Source: Fimbriimonadaceae bacterium
GTDB lineage: Bacteria; Armatimonadota; Fimbriimonadia; Fimbriimonadales; Fimbriimonadaceae
Direction of reading: 5' to 3'
DNA length: 64,000 nt
Assembly (NCBI GenBank): GCA_020847855.1
Contig: JADLBH010000025.1
Location: 1 to 64,000, forward strand
A model generated the notes under the pieces. It searched no databases. It was given only the letters and a program-made list of their open reading frames with translations, and was not told the DNA's origin. This document shows positions 52,010 to 59,859 of the stretch, one piece after another. The position numbers and the translations under genes are program-made. Position 1 is the stretch's first letter. Every line of letters starts with the position of its first letter.

Positions 52010-53098
52010 GTGATCGCGCACCTCGTCGCCCTCATGGTGACGGACACGCTGACAGAGCGGGTCAAGTCGGTGATGCCGACGGCCGCGGAGGAGCGATGGC
52101 TCGAGATCGGCTGGCGCACCGATATCCGCAAGGCGAGGATCGAAGCCCAAGAGGCGGGCAAGCCGCTCTTCTTTTGGGTTATGAACGGACACCCCATGGG
52201 ATGTACGTGAAACAACGGACTTTGGGACCGTGCGTTCCTCTTTAGCGACCCAGAAATCGCACAACGGCTGAGAAAGGAGTTCGTGCCGGTCGTCGCAAAC
52301 ACGCACGAGGTTCAGAACGGTCAGTCGCCGGAGCGGGCCTGGTTCTTGTCTGCGGCGACCCAGGTCAAACCAGACATCGCGTCCGGGATCACCGCGCAAG
52401 GAAAGTACGTCCTAGGCGCTGAAGGTAGCGCCTATGGGTTCAACAACAACCGGAGCACCGAGCGGTTGGGCAACATGCTCGACGAAGCTCTGAAGAAGTT
52501 CCGTGCGAGCCCACCGGCCCGAACGGATATTCCCCCCTCCCATGGTCATCCTACCGGCCTCGAATGGCCCAAGGACGTGAGCGTCGTGCGCACGTTCACC
52601 CGGGTTCGGCCGCTGCCCGAGGGTTGCGACCCCATGAACGAAAACGTTGCACGAGACCACCTTTGGATCCTTCCTCAGGAAGCCGCCACCCTTGCAAAGC
52701 ACGAGTTTCCAGACAGCCTTGCCACCCGAATCTGCCGGTTCTCACTCGTGGACAATGTGCGCGGGGAGCCGGATCATTGGAAGCCCGAAGAAATCGAAAT
52801 GAGCGCGTTTTGGCCCTCGGGCGATGGTGAGTTCACGGGGATCTTCTCGATGAAGACCAAGGACGGCTCGCGCGGGATCCAGGGCACGTTGGCGATCGAA
52901 GCCTCGCTCCAAGACGGGAAGCTTGCAAGGTTCCAAGCCTACGGCAGCGCCGCGGCTTGGGGTCGAAGCACCTACACACCAGGCGAGCCACCGGGCCGCT
53001 TCCCCCTCGTGTTCGCGTTCGTCCTCGCGGACGACGAGATAGCTCGGCAAGTGGCGCCGCAAGCGGTCTTCTATGGCAAGGAGTACCTGGGGCGCTAG
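52010..53098 (+). CDS. Probable selenoprotein with thioredoxin-like motif (TGA read as Sec)
   Basis: A 362-codon frame from GTG 52010 to TAG 53098 with a single internal stop, TGA at 52208-52210 (codon 67). The frame stays intact before and after it. Flanking sequence: KPLFFWVMNGHPMGCT, then TGA, then NNGLWDRAFLFSDPEIAQRLRKEF. A Cys at 65 and the TGA at 67 sit at the end of a beta strand (PLFFWV), as in thioredoxin-fold redox motifs, and SDPE...EFVPV matches the following helix-strand of thioredoxin-like domains. Decoding as selenocysteine would give a Cys-x-Sec pair. A hairpin downstream fits a bacterial SECIS. The C-terminal 250 residues are unassigned. A pseudogene or sequencing error is the alternative. 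Its stop forms a CTAG shared with the convergent MscS gene. Confidence 0.75.
52220..52245 (+). other. SECIS-like hairpin after the in-frame TGA
   Basis: GGGAC (52224-52228) pairs with GTTCC (52234-52238, one G-U pair) around a five-base loop CGTGC. C220-T221 can pair with A244-G245 across an internal loop. The G at loop position 2 is 20 bases after the TGA, within the spacing I recall for bacterial SECIS elements (G early in a small apical loop, roughly 16-37 bases from the TGA). A competing hairpin, ACGG (52215-52218) with CCGT (52228-52231), is possible. Confidence 0.55.
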
Positions 53099-54135
53099 TC
53101 GCCCGACTTGGCCATATGGACGACCCGTTGAGGGAAAGGGAACGTGATCCCCTCTTCCTGGAACTTGTCGTGCAGCCTCCTCACCATGGAACTGCGAGCT
53201 GCGTAGAAGTCAGCCTGGCTCGCGATTGGGATCACGATCCTCAGATCCACGGCGCTCTCCCCGAGGCCTCGCCAGCGCACGCTGGGGGGTCTGGCATTCT
53301 CGTTCCCACCGAATTCGAGTGCCACAAGCCGAGCGACATCCAAGGCGGTGGACTCAACCCTCGATAGGTCGGAGCCGTACGCGACCCGAAAGTCCAAGGC
53401 GACCTCCGACTCGGGACTGGGCCGGCTCATGTTCGTGACCACCATCCCCGCCATCTTGCCATTGGGCACCACGAGCAGGGTCTGATCCAGAAGCCGAAGT
53501 TGCGTGTTCCGCCATCCGATCGACTCGATGTTTCCCTCCTGACCGGTTTCGAGTCGGACGAAGTCGCCTATGCGCAAACTCGCGTCCCAGGTCATTAGGA
53601 TCCCCGAAAAGACGGCGGAGAGGCTCTCCTGCAGCGCAAGACCGAGCACGACGCCGCCGATCGCCCCCCCTGCTAGCAAGGGTCCAGGGTTCATTCCTAA
53701 CACCCCGAGGGTCGCGAGCAGTCCGACCACGATGACCCCCGAAACCCCGAGCTTGCGCAAGACGAGCGCACGGTTCCGCGCCGCAGGGTCCATCTCGGGA
53801 AAGCCTCGCTTCACCACGCCGTAGCCCGCGTGAACCCCGCGAACCATCGCCACGGTCATCGCTAGCACGAAAACGATCGCCGTGGCCTTGTCCACAGACC
53901 GCGCCCATTCGGCCTCGAGCCAGCGTTGTGCAGAGAGGCGCAAGCCGAGGAGGACAGGAATCCAGAACAGGAGAGCCCGTGCAGGGCTCGACACGGCGGC
54001 GTCCAGCGGGGTTTGGGCGGGGCGCCGCCGGAACGCCCTGGCCACGCCATAAAGGGCAAGCCCCAGGGCGATGGCCACCCACGGTAGCCACGGCCAATCG
54101 CGCAACGCGCGAACGGCCTCGCTGTCCCAGGGCAT
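53095..54135 (-). CDS. MscS-family mechanosensitive ion channel
   Basis: A 346-residue membrane protein with about four to five helices, then the MscS beta domain. The pore-lining helix is Gly/Ala-rich (GPLLAGGAIGGVVLGLALQESLSAVFSG), followed by DFVRLETGQEGNIESIGWRNTQLRLLDQTLLVVPNGKMA, which is the classic MscS signature (residues about 190-230). It opens under membrane tension to release solutes in hypo-osmotic shock. Some members in this size range act as regulators instead. It is convergent with the selenoprotein gene. Confidence 0.9.
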   Translation of the reverse strand: MPWDSEAVRALRDWPWLPWVAIALGLALYGVARAFRRRPAQTPLDAAVSSPARALLFWIPVLLGLRLSAQRWLEAEWARSVDKATAIVFVLAMTVAMVRGVHAGYGVVKRGFPEMDPAARNRALVLRKLGVSGVIVVGLLATLGVLGMNPGPLLAGGAIGGVVLGLALQESLSAVFSGILMTWDASLRIGDFVRLETGQEGNIESIGWRNTQLRLLDQTLLVVPNGKMAGMVVTNMSRPSPESEVALDFRVAYGSDLSRVESTALDVARLVALEFGGNENARPPSVRWRGLGESAVDLRIVIPIASQADFYAARSSMVRRLHDKFQEEGITFPFPQRVVHMAKSGD

Positions 54136-54148
54136 AGCGAGAGTGAGG

Positions 54149-55792
54149 CTACCCGGTCTGTGAGACCTTCAGGTCGAGGACGTTCCACCAGGTCTGGGCA
54201 CCGGAGACCCCTGAGGTCTGCTCGGTGGTGAGCTTGAGCTCGACGCGACCGTCGTTTCGGATGTAATCGCCAGAGTTCCCCACGTCGGTGACCTGGAAGC
54301 GGCGCCGCAGCGCGTCCATCCGGTAGGCGCGAACCTGCACGAACTGGTCGTCCGACCACCTCCGGAAGGACACCCGAAGGAGGGCGCCACCTGCCGACAT
54401 CTGACCCACCGCCTCGAAACCCAGCGTCGCGATGTTGGGCGTTGTGGTCTTGAACATGGCGATGACACCGGTCTTTCCCGGCACGGCGGGCACAGGGGCC
54501 AGCTTGAGCAGGTGCTGGTCGTCTTGGACGGCGTGCCGGGCGCCCCCGGAAGCGATCCGACCGTCGGAAGCCACGACCGTCCGCAACGCGGTTCCCATAA
54601 GGTCAATCGCGAGCAACCGTCCCTGATAGTCCACGATCCAAGCCTCGCCCGAGCTGTCCACATCGAGCGAAGAAATGTTCCCGAGCGAGGCGCCGAGTTC
54701 GAGCTCCTGGGTGTGCTCGCGGATGTCAATCCCGTTCCACCGGCCCGTGCGGGAGTCGAACGCGAACTTGCACGACCAAAACCGTCCCGAGACGAAGTCA
54801 CCGTAGAAGTACCGGCCGAAGAACGGCCTCCCCAACTTGAGACCACGGTACACGTGACCTCCCGTGATCGAGGAACCCTGGGAGTGGTCGTAGACGAGCG
54901 CCGGACGCGTGTCGGGCATGAACGCCGTGGGGCCTGGGGCATAGAACATGTTTCCTTCTCGGCGAGCCCATCCGAAGTTGTGCCCGCTTTGCCCTCTTGG
55001 CACATAGTTCACCTCCTCCCAAGTGTCCTGCCCGACGTCCGCGATCACCATTGCACCGTTGCCGAGCAGCCTTAGGTCGTCGAAGCTGAACTTCCAGGGG
55101 TTGCGCAGCCCAAAGTCGAAGACCTCGGGGAGGGCAGTGATGGGCTCACCGTCCAGAAACGGGTTCGTGGGCGGTATCGCATAGTTCCGCAAGGGATCGC
55201 TCGGGAACCCGTCCGTACGGGGGTCAATCCGTAGCATCTTTCCCAAAAGCGACTGAGGGTTCTGTGAATAGTTCGAAGGGTCGCCTGCGCTACCACCGTC
55301 CCCGGTCGGCAGGTAAAGGTACCCATCAGGACCGAAGGCGATGGTGCCCGCGTTGTGGTTGAAGAACGGGCGCACAGTGCGTAGGATGTTCCGGCGACTG
55401 CCGGGCAAGGCGAGCGTCGGGTCGTTGGGGTTGCGCTGGTATCGGGCGAGCTGCATGAGCGAACCTGGAGCGGAAAAGTTCACATAGAAGTAGCGGGTTT
55501 GGGCGTAGTCGGGCGGGAAGGTGAGCCCGAGCAGCCCGCGCTCGCCCCCCACCGTGACCACCGAGCTAAGGTCGAGGAACGGTCGGCTCAGGAGCACGTT
55601 CCCTTCGAGGACCAGGATCTTGCCGCCTTGCTGCACCACGAACCTTCGCGTGGACGAGGTCGGATCTTGGATCACGGCGATCGGGGACTCAAGCCCGGTC
55701 AGGACTTCGCGAGCGCGTAGCCCGGACTGTGCCGAAGCAAAGCCGGCGAAAAGCGCGACCACGAGAAACGTAGGGGCGAAGCGCGTGCGCAT
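54149..55792 (-). CDS. Secreted PQQ-dependent glucose/sorbosone dehydrogenase-like protein (copy 1)
   Basis: A 547-residue secreted protein from ATG 55792, with a signal peptide ending FASAQ. The beta-propeller of the GSDH/HHIP type has FFNHNAGTIAFGPDGYLYLPTGDGGSAGDP, GKMLRID, ALPEVFDFGLRNPWKFSFD, VIADVGQDTWEEVN, GHNFGWARREG and FFGRYFYGDF. These enzymes oxidise sugars with PQQ in the periplasm, but many members are of unknown function. A C-terminal region of about 110 residues is extra. Homologous to the next gene, same strand, so probably a tandem duplication. Confidence 0.8.
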   Translation of the reverse strand: MRTRFAPTFLVVALFAGFASAQSGLRAREVLTGLESPIAVIQDPTSSTRRFVVQQGGKILVLEGNVLLSRPFLDLSSVVTVGGERGLLGLTFPPDYAQTRYFYVNFSAPGSLMQLARYQRNPNDPTLALPGSRRNILRTVRPFFNHNAGTIAFGPDGYLYLPTGDGGSAGDPSNYSQNPQSLLGKMLRIDPRTDGFPSDPLRNYAIPPTNPFLDGEPITALPEVFDFGLRNPWKFSFDDLRLLGNGAMVIADVGQDTWEEVNYVPRGQSGHNFGWARREGNMFYAPGPTAFMPDTRPALVYDHSQGSSITGGHVYRGLKLGRPFFGRYFYGDFVSGRFWSCKFAFDSRTGRWNGIDIREHTQELELGASLGNISSLDVDSSGEAWIVDYQGRLLAIDLMGTALRTVVASDGRIASGGARHAVQDDQHLLKLAPVPAVPGKTGVIAMFKTTTPNIATLGFEAVGQMSAGGALLRVSFRRWSDDQFVQVRAYRMDALRRRFQVTDVGNSGDYIRNDGRVELKLTTEQTSGVSGAQTWWNVLDLKVSQTG

Positions 55793-55867
55793 ACACCCCA
55801 GACGTTCCACATCCCGACGATTGCTCGGTCGCCAGGCGACGAAGCTCTCGAATCTGAGATCCGGAAC

Positions 55868-57508
55868 CTAGTCCACCGACACCGATGCGGCTTCGACGCT
55901 GAGACGCAGCGAAGAAGCGAGCAAGATGCCGTTGTACGCCATGGAGACCCGGCACTGCACGTTGCCCCCTGCGTCCACGAACTTCGTTCCATCGAGCCCA
56001 GTGGCGGATAGGGTTCCCAGTGCAGCGCCCCAGTTTCCCGTCGCAACGGACTCGAAGAGACCTGTGTTCCAGTTGCGGCACTCCAGCGTCACTGGGACGA
56101 CGAGGGCCTGGCTGACCTTGCCGGTTACAGAAACCCCGACAAGGGTACGAGAGGCTCGGTTCGTTCGAGCATCGAAGTCAACGCCTGCACGGAGTGGAGA
56201 CGTGGAGGCGAGGCGGAGGGCCTGGACGTCGAACGTCTTGCCGTCCGAAAGGAGTAAGGATCGAACCTGGCCACCGAGATAAGGGCCCTGGACGGCACGT
56301 GCGTCGGTAAGCCACGTCGTCTCTTGCCGGACGATACGGTTCACGGTCCCAGCGTAGTCAATCAGGAACATCTCCCCGGCACCGTCCACCCCGAAGGACG
56401 AAACGTTCGCAAACCCGACGCCTCCGAAGTCGGCGGTGTGGTCTCGAACGTCCATCACTGTTGCCTCGCCGGTAACCGGGTCCAGGCTCAGCCCGAGCGA
56501 CCAAGCCCTACCGGCAATATAGTCGGCGAAGAAGTAGCGACCAAAGTACTCAGGCCCAAGCTGGAGGCCCCGATACACGCCACCGCCGGTCACGGACTGG
56601 CCCAGCGTTCTCGGGTACTCGTGGATCGGGGGGGTGTGGGGCCCATAGGCGAGCGCGGTCCCGGCGTTGTGTACGAAGGTGCCTTCGAATCGCCGCCAAC
56701 CGTAGTTCCGCGCACCACTGCCCGCAGGCTCATAGTCCACCTCCTCGCGGGTGTTTTGGCCGACGTCCGCGAGCACCATCGCACCCGTGCCCAGCTTTGT
56801 CGGGTCGTCGAACGCGAACTTCCAGGGATTACGGAGCCCGAATGCCCAGATTTCTTCGAGGGCAGGTACGGGCGGGTTGTTGACGGGTCGGAACGGGTTG
56901 CTCGGAGGGATCCTGTAGTTCCTCTCAGGGTCGGTCGGGAAGTCGTCGCCCGTGGGGTCGAGCCGGAGCATCTTGCCCAAGATCTGGGTCGGTGTCTGGG
57001 CTCGGTTTCCCGGATCGCCGCTACTACCGCCGTCGCCGGTCGGGAGATAGAGGTATCCGTCCGGCCCGAACCGGATGCAGCCTGCGTTGTGGTTCGAGAA
57101 CGGCCTCAAAGTGCGGAAGATGTTGAGTCGTGTAACGGGATCAACCGTCAAGGCGTCGCCTAGCCGCGTGTAGCGGGCGAGCTGCATGAAGACGCCGGTC
57201 GTCGTGAAGTGGAAATAGATGTGCCCGGAGGTTGCGTGATCCGGGGCGAAGGCCATGCCCAGGAGTCCGCGCTCGTTGCCGATGAGCACCGGCAGGGTGA
57301 TGAGCGGCGTGGGTAGGAGCACCCCGTCCTGCACGACCCTTACGGCGCCCGACTGGTTGAGGACAAACTGGACGTTGGGCCTTAGCGGGTCTTGAACGAT
57401 CTCCACAGGGCGGTCGAAGCCCGAAACGACGGGAACAATGCTGAGCGGCTGCGCGAGCAGGGCTCGCGCAGAGAGGGTGAGTGCAAGCAAGGGCAGATAG
57501 CGTTTCAT
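55868..57508 (-). CDS. Secreted PQQ-dependent glucose/sorbosone dehydrogenase-like protein (copy 2)
   Basis: A 546-residue paralog of the gene that follows it in transcription order. Signal peptide ARALLAQ; propeller blocks PFSNHNAGCIRFGPDGYLYLPTGDGG, GKMLRLDPTGDD, EIWAFGLRNPWKFAFDD, VLADVGQNTREEVDYEP, RNYGWRRFEGTF and YFGRYFFADYI align with copy 1. The C-terminal extension differs. The 75-base gap between the copies has no terminator that I see, so they may be co-transcribed. A 6-bp hairpin (57520-57537) lies in the leader. Confidence 0.8.
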   Translation of the reverse strand: MKRYLPLLALTLSARALLAQPLSIVPVVSGFDRPVEIVQDPLRPNVQFVLNQSGAVRVVQDGVLLPTPLITLPVLIGNERGLLGMAFAPDHATSGHIYFHFTTTGVFMQLARYTRLGDALTVDPVTRLNIFRTLRPFSNHNAGCIRFGPDGYLYLPTGDGGSSGDPGNRAQTPTQILGKMLRLDPTGDDFPTDPERNYRIPPSNPFRPVNNPPVPALEEIWAFGLRNPWKFAFDDPTKLGTGAMVLADVGQNTREEVDYEPAGSGARNYGWRRFEGTFVHNAGTALAYGPHTPPIHEYPRTLGQSVTGGGVYRGLQLGPEYFGRYFFADYIAGRAWSLGLSLDPVTGEATVMDVRDHTADFGGVGFANVSSFGVDGAGEMFLIDYAGTVNRIVRQETTWLTDARAVQGPYLGGQVRSLLLSDGKTFDVQALRLASTSPLRAGVDFDARTNRASRTLVGVSVTGKVSQALVVPVTLECRNWNTGLFESVATGNWGAALGTLSATGLDGTKFVDAGGNVQCRVSMAYNGILLASSLRLSVEAASVSVD

Positions 57509-57629
57509 GGAGTCACCAGGCGCACTCAGGGGTGCGCTTGCACAGACTTTAGCGAGACAGGCCCAAGTGTTGCCACGGCTCGGGCTGAGAATCCAGTAAT
57601 TCTTGCAGGGTCCGGCGATGGGTGTGGAT

Positions 57630-57703
57630 TGGCTGCCGGACTAGGATTCGAACCTAGACGTGCGGCACCAAAAACCGCTGTCCTACCATTAGACGATCCG
57701 GCA
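57630..57703 (-). tRNA. tRNA-Gln (anticodon TTG)
   Basis: A 74-nt cloverleaf on the minus strand. Acceptor arms TGCCGGA (57697-57703) and TCCGGCA pair fully; the T arm with GGTTCGAATCC and a D arm with GTCTAATGGTAGGAC are present. The anticodon loop is TTTTGGT, giving TTG at 34-36, read as Gln (CAA). Discriminator is G and the CCA end is encoded in the genome. Confidence 0.93.
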
Positions 57704-57770
57704 GACCGCGCAGGGATCGTACCCTGCGCCCGCGAACGGTCGTGGAACGTGGCCCGGTAAGATCAACGTC

Positions 57771-58613
57771 GTGCCCCAAAGACCTTTCGAGGAGAGCATC
57801 GTCACCAAGTTCGAAGGGAGGATGGACTACGCGGGCTATCTTTACCTCGACCGCCTTTTCGACTGCCAGCACCCGCTCTCCGACCCGCCGCACCACGACG
57901 AACAGCTCTTCATCATCCAGCACCAAACGAGCGAGCTCTGGATGGCTCTCGTGGTCCATGAGCTGAGAGCGGCGATCCGTTGGATTCAAGGGGACCGCCT
58001 CGATCCTTGCTTCAAAATCCTGGCGCGGGTGAAGCACGTCCAGCGAATGCTCTTCGAGCAGTGGAGCGTTCTTGAGACCCTCACTCCCACCGAGTACTTG
58101 GAGTTTCGGCACGTCCTCGGCAACGCAAGCGGCTTCCAGTCCTACAAGTACAGGCTCGTAGAGTTCCTTCTCGGCAACAAGGATCGAGACGCGGTCGCGG
58201 TCTTCCGGCACCGACCGGAGATTCAGGCGGAGGTCCGATCCGCACTGGAGGCCCCTTCCATCTATGACGAGTTCCTGCTCCACTTGCGACGGAGGGGCCA
58301 CGCCATACCCCCCGAGATCGCCGAGCGAGACTTCTCGGAGCCACGCGAGAGCAACGAGGATGTTGTTAAGGTATTTGCTGAAATCTATACAAATCCGCAC
58401 CGTTCATGGGACGCGTACGAGATGGCAGAGAAGCTCGTGGACGTGGAGGAGCAGTTCCTTCTCTGGCGGTTTCGGCACATGAAGACCGTGGAGAGGGTCA
58501 TCGGCTGGAAGAAGGGTACGGGCGGGAGCAGCGGTGTGCCTTTCCTTCGGCGGGCCGTGGACCAAAGGCTGTTCCCAGAGTTGTGGGACGTACGCACGGT
58601 TCTTGGCAAGTGA
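57771..58613 (+). CDS. kynA: Tryptophan 2,3-dioxygenase
   Basis: A 280-residue heme enzyme. [34 protein letters not shown] carries conserved His residues and the QTSELW block, and [18 protein letters not shown] and [39 protein letters not shown] are typical of TDO, including a proximal heme His in the RFRH segment. It opens the indole ring of tryptophan to N-formylkynurenine. GTG start 57771 has TAAGAT seven bases upstream. Overlaps the kynureninase gene by four bases (GTGA). Confidence 0.95.
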   Translation: MPQRPFEESIVTKFEGRMDYAGYLYLDRLFDCQHPLSDPPHHDEQLFIIQHQTSELWMALVVHELRAAIRWIQGDRLDPCFKILARVKHVQRMLFEQWSVLETLTPTEYLEFRHVLGNASGFQSYKYRLVEFLLGNKDRDAVAVFRHRPEIQAEVRSALEAPSIYDEFLLHLRRRGHAIPPEIAERDFSEPRESNEDVVKVFAEIYTNPHRSWDAYEMAEKLVDVEEQFLLWRFRHMKTVERVIGWKKGTGGSSGVPFLRRAVDQRLFPELWDVRTVLGK

Positions 58614-59815
58614 GCACGGAAGCTCTCAGATCATGGAGTGAGGCCTTCCTCGCCAAGGAGGTTCGGCCCCGGTTCTCGCGAGCCTTGGCGGCAGAGAAAG
58701 CCCGCGGCGAGGTCTACCTTGCGAACCATTCCCTCGGGCGGATGCCGGATGCCGCAGCGAGCCTCGTGGCCGAAGGGCTCGATGCTTGGCTCGACCCGGA
58801 ATCCGCGTGGGACGCATGGGCTACTGCCTCGGAAAGGTTTCGGAGCCTCACAGCACGGCTCCTCGGAAGGGCCGACGCTCACGCAGTCGTGCCCAAGACC
58901 TCTGCGGGCCAGGGGCTGCGCGCCGTTCTGAACTCCTTCGGCGACGAGGGGCCCGTGCGCGTGGTGACAACGACGGAGGAGTTCGACAGCATAGACTTCG
59001 TTCTGCGAAGGTATCGCGACATGGGCCGGGCGATCGTGGACTGGGTCGAGCCGACCGCGGCCGAGGGTGCGCTCCCCTTGCTCGAAACCCAGCCGATCTG
59101 CGAACGGATCTCCCAGGGCACCGACCTCGTCGTGCTCTCCCATGTGTACTTCCAAACCGGTCAGATCCTCCCCGGCCTCGAAGAGATCGTGACGCAGGCG
59201 CACGAGCGTGGTGCCCTGATTCTGCTAGATATGTACCATTCCTATGGCGTATTGCCTGTATCTTTCGACGACACAAAGGTAGACTTTGCCATTGGCGGCT
59301 CGTACAAGTACCTCCGCGGCGGGCCCGGCGCCTGTTGGCTCGCCCTGGGCAAAGAGGTGCTCGCCAGCCGTCGCACGACCCTCGATACCGGCTGGTTCGC
59401 GCGGGAGGACGTGATGGGCTTTACCCGCGGCGACGAGCAAAGGGCCGCGACCGGTGGCGACTCATGGCTCGAATCTACGCCGCCCGTTCTCACCCCGTTT
59501 CTGGCCCTCCCTGGACTGGAGCTGGTCCTAGAGCTCGGCGTCCCCGCGATTCGGTCCCATAGCCTCGGGATCTTGGATCGGTGGCGAGCGGCCTTGGAAG
59601 GGAGGGGCGTGCCGATCCACCGGCCCAAGGAGCCGAGCGCGTGGGGAGCCTTCGCAGTCGTGACCACCGACGAACGGCTCCATGCCCCCGCCCTTCGTGC
59701 CCTTGGCGTCATCACAGACAGCCGCGGTGGGTTCCTTCGCTTCTGCCCGGACATCCTCACGAGCGAAGACGACCTCGAGACCGCGGCCTCCCGCGTCGGT
59801 ACGCTTCGGGCCTGA
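58610..59815 (+). CDS. kynU: Kynureninase-like PLP enzyme
   Basis: A 401-residue class V aminotransferase-fold protein. [12 protein letters not shown] at the N-terminus, [17 protein letters not shown], and [19 protein letters not shown] with the PLP lysine (about residue 232) are typical of kynureninases. It would cleave kynurenine to anthranilate and alanine, the step after formamidase. GTG start overlaps the kynA stop. No kynurenine formamidase gene is next to the pair. Anthranilate could be returned to tryptophan synthesis. Confidence 0.82.
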   Translation: MSTEALRSWSEAFLAKEVRPRFSRALAAEKARGEVYLANHSLGRMPDAAASLVAEGLDAWLDPESAWDAWATASERFRSLTARLLGRADAHAVVPKTSAGQGLRAVLNSFGDEGPVRVVTTTEEFDSIDFVLRRYRDMGRAIVDWVEPTAAEGALPLLETQPICERISQGTDLVVLSHVYFQTGQILPGLEEIVTQAHERGALILLDMYHSYGVLPVSFDDTKVDFAIGGSYKYLRGGPGACWLALGKEVLASRRTTLDTGWFAREDVMGFTRGDEQRAATGGDSWLESTPPVLTPFLALPGLELVLELGVPAIRSHSLGILDRWRAALEGRGVPIHRPKEPSAWGAFAVVTTDERLHAPALRALGVITDSRGGFLRFCPDILTSEDDLETAASRVGTLRA

Positions 59816-59859
59816 CGTCCCCAGCGACCACACGAGACGCGCACAATCCACTCTTCGCG

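Noticed and set aside
52010-52210. Separate 66-codon gene ending at the TGA
   Set aside because: The same frame continues without other stops for 295 codons with matching protein character, and no start signal precedes 52283; a single gene with a recoded or mutated TGA explains it better.
57520-57537. GCGCAC/GTGCGC hairpin as a terminator
   Set aside because: The stem is only six base pairs, there is no T-tract on either strand and it lies in the leader of the gene at 57508.
57630-57703. tRNA-Sec candidate to match the selenoprotein
   Set aside because: The anticodon is TTG, not TCA, and the molecule is 74 nt with normal arms, so it is tRNA-Gln.
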